This document shows positions 55,548 to 55,765 of a stretch of DNA of 55,765 bases, piece after piece. Positions within the stretch are counted from its first letter, which is position 1; every line of letters starts with the position of its first letter. Made by a program: the position numbers and the translations under genes. Source of the stretch: Pseudomonas faucium. GTDB taxonomy: Bacteria; Pseudomonadota; Gammaproteobacteria; Pseudomonadales; Pseudomonadaceae. The notes under the pieces were generated by a model that was not told the DNA's origin, did no database searches, and saw only the letters and a list, made by a program, of their open reading frames with translations. The stretch covers positions 1-55,765 of the forward strand of contig NZ_BQIP01000030.1 in NCBI RefSeq assembly GCF_021602585.1, written 5' to 3'.

Positions 55548-55765
55548 ATGAAAGCATTCACCCTGGCAACCCTGATGACCCTGGCCGCAAGCCCGGTGTT
55601 CGCCTTCAACCTCAGCGACGCCGCCAATGCCGTGTCGGCCATGCAGAACCAGAAGCAACAAGGCCAGGTGCAGGCGCCCGAGGCGCAGGCCAATCGGCTC
55701 AATACCTTGGGCAGCCAGCTGAAGAGCACTCCCGAACAAGCCGTGGGCGGGGCGGGGGCCATGCT
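55548..55765 (+). CDS. DUF2780-like secreted protein, 5' part
   Basis: The first 72 codons are visible; the gene runs off the right edge. It starts with a signal peptide (MKAFTLATLMTLAASPVFA) and continues FNLSDAANAVSAMQ..., then LNTLGSQLKSTPEQAVGGAGAM, which resembles the DUF2780 (VcgC/VcgE) proteins in which a TPEQA-GG-GA segment is typical. It is probably periplasmic. GAGG lies about 10 bases before the ATG. Confidence 0.65.
   Translation, partial: MKAFTLATLMTLAASPVFAFNLSDAANAVSAMQNQKQQGQVQAPEAQANRLNTLGSQLKSTPEQAVGGAGAM

Overview
The window is chromosomal DNA of a Pseudomonas, most likely of the P. putida group. This rests on high-GC coding sequence, on dense REP-type inverted repeats carrying the GCCGGCAAGCCGGCTCCCAC core, and on a gene order (yggX-mutY-asmA, hisBH-DUF2164-hisAF, cbcVWX, gbdR, cdh/caiX, dgcAB-etfAB, gbcAB, glyA-soxBDAG-purU-fdhA) that I recognise from that group. 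The species call is inference; no search could be run.

Layout. 1-2311: a small accessory patch (an sce7726-type PD-(D/E)XK protein convergent with a beta-family protein) lying against the 3' end of a tRNA-Phe gene. 2312-8063: tRNA-Phe, yggX, mutY, asmA, and an OFA-type MFS transporter with a fused small-subunit-like tail. 8252-11291: the histidine operon hisB-hisH-DUF2164-hisA-hisF. 11412-31640: quaternary-amine metabolism, with the choline/betaine ABC transporter cbcXWV, L-serine dehydratase sdaA, the regulator gbdR, the carnitine operon caiX-cdhCAB with its regulator cdhR, and the dimethylglycine operon (dipeptidase-like protein, DUF5943, dgcA, dgcB, etfA, etfB). 31640-33480: an AT-richer accessory insertion with a degenerate cold-shock-domain gene, a cluster of DnaA boxes and an orphan RHS-core gene. 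33480-36167: gbcA and gbcB, divergent. 36297-40847: two chemoreceptors flanking a coiled-coil/ZapA pair. 40955-51326: ltaE, glyA, soxBDAG, purU, fdhA. 51371-55765: an accessory block with three more orphan RHS-core genes, DUF3077 and DUF6124 proteins, and the 5' end of a DUF2780-like secreted protein.

How the genes work together. Cbc imports choline, betaine and, with CaiX, carnitine. Cdh turns carnitine into glycine betaine. GbcAB makes dimethylglycine, DgcAB with the ETF makes sarcosine, and SoxBDAG makes glycine plus a one-carbon unit. GlyA makes serine and SdaA makes pyruvate. FdhA and PurU dispose of formaldehyde and formyl-THF. GbdR and CdhR are the two matching AraC-family regulators. 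The choline-to-betaine step (betAB) is not in the window.

Most notable signals outside textbook genes: (i) four orphan RHS-core proteins with unrelated C-terminal tails and no visible immunity genes; (ii) an 18-bp motif (CCTGnnATTTkTGyyAGT) 57-73 nt upstream of three of them and of the cold-shock-like gene, suggesting an undescribed regulon; (iii) a cluster of consensus DnaA boxes next to one of them; (iv) a probable small RNA at about 18340-18467; (v) a good sigma-54 promoter with an upstream palindrome before gbdR; (vi) a dipeptidase-family protein in the betaine cluster that has lost part of its metal site; (vii) REP hairpins placed inside three of the catabolic operons.
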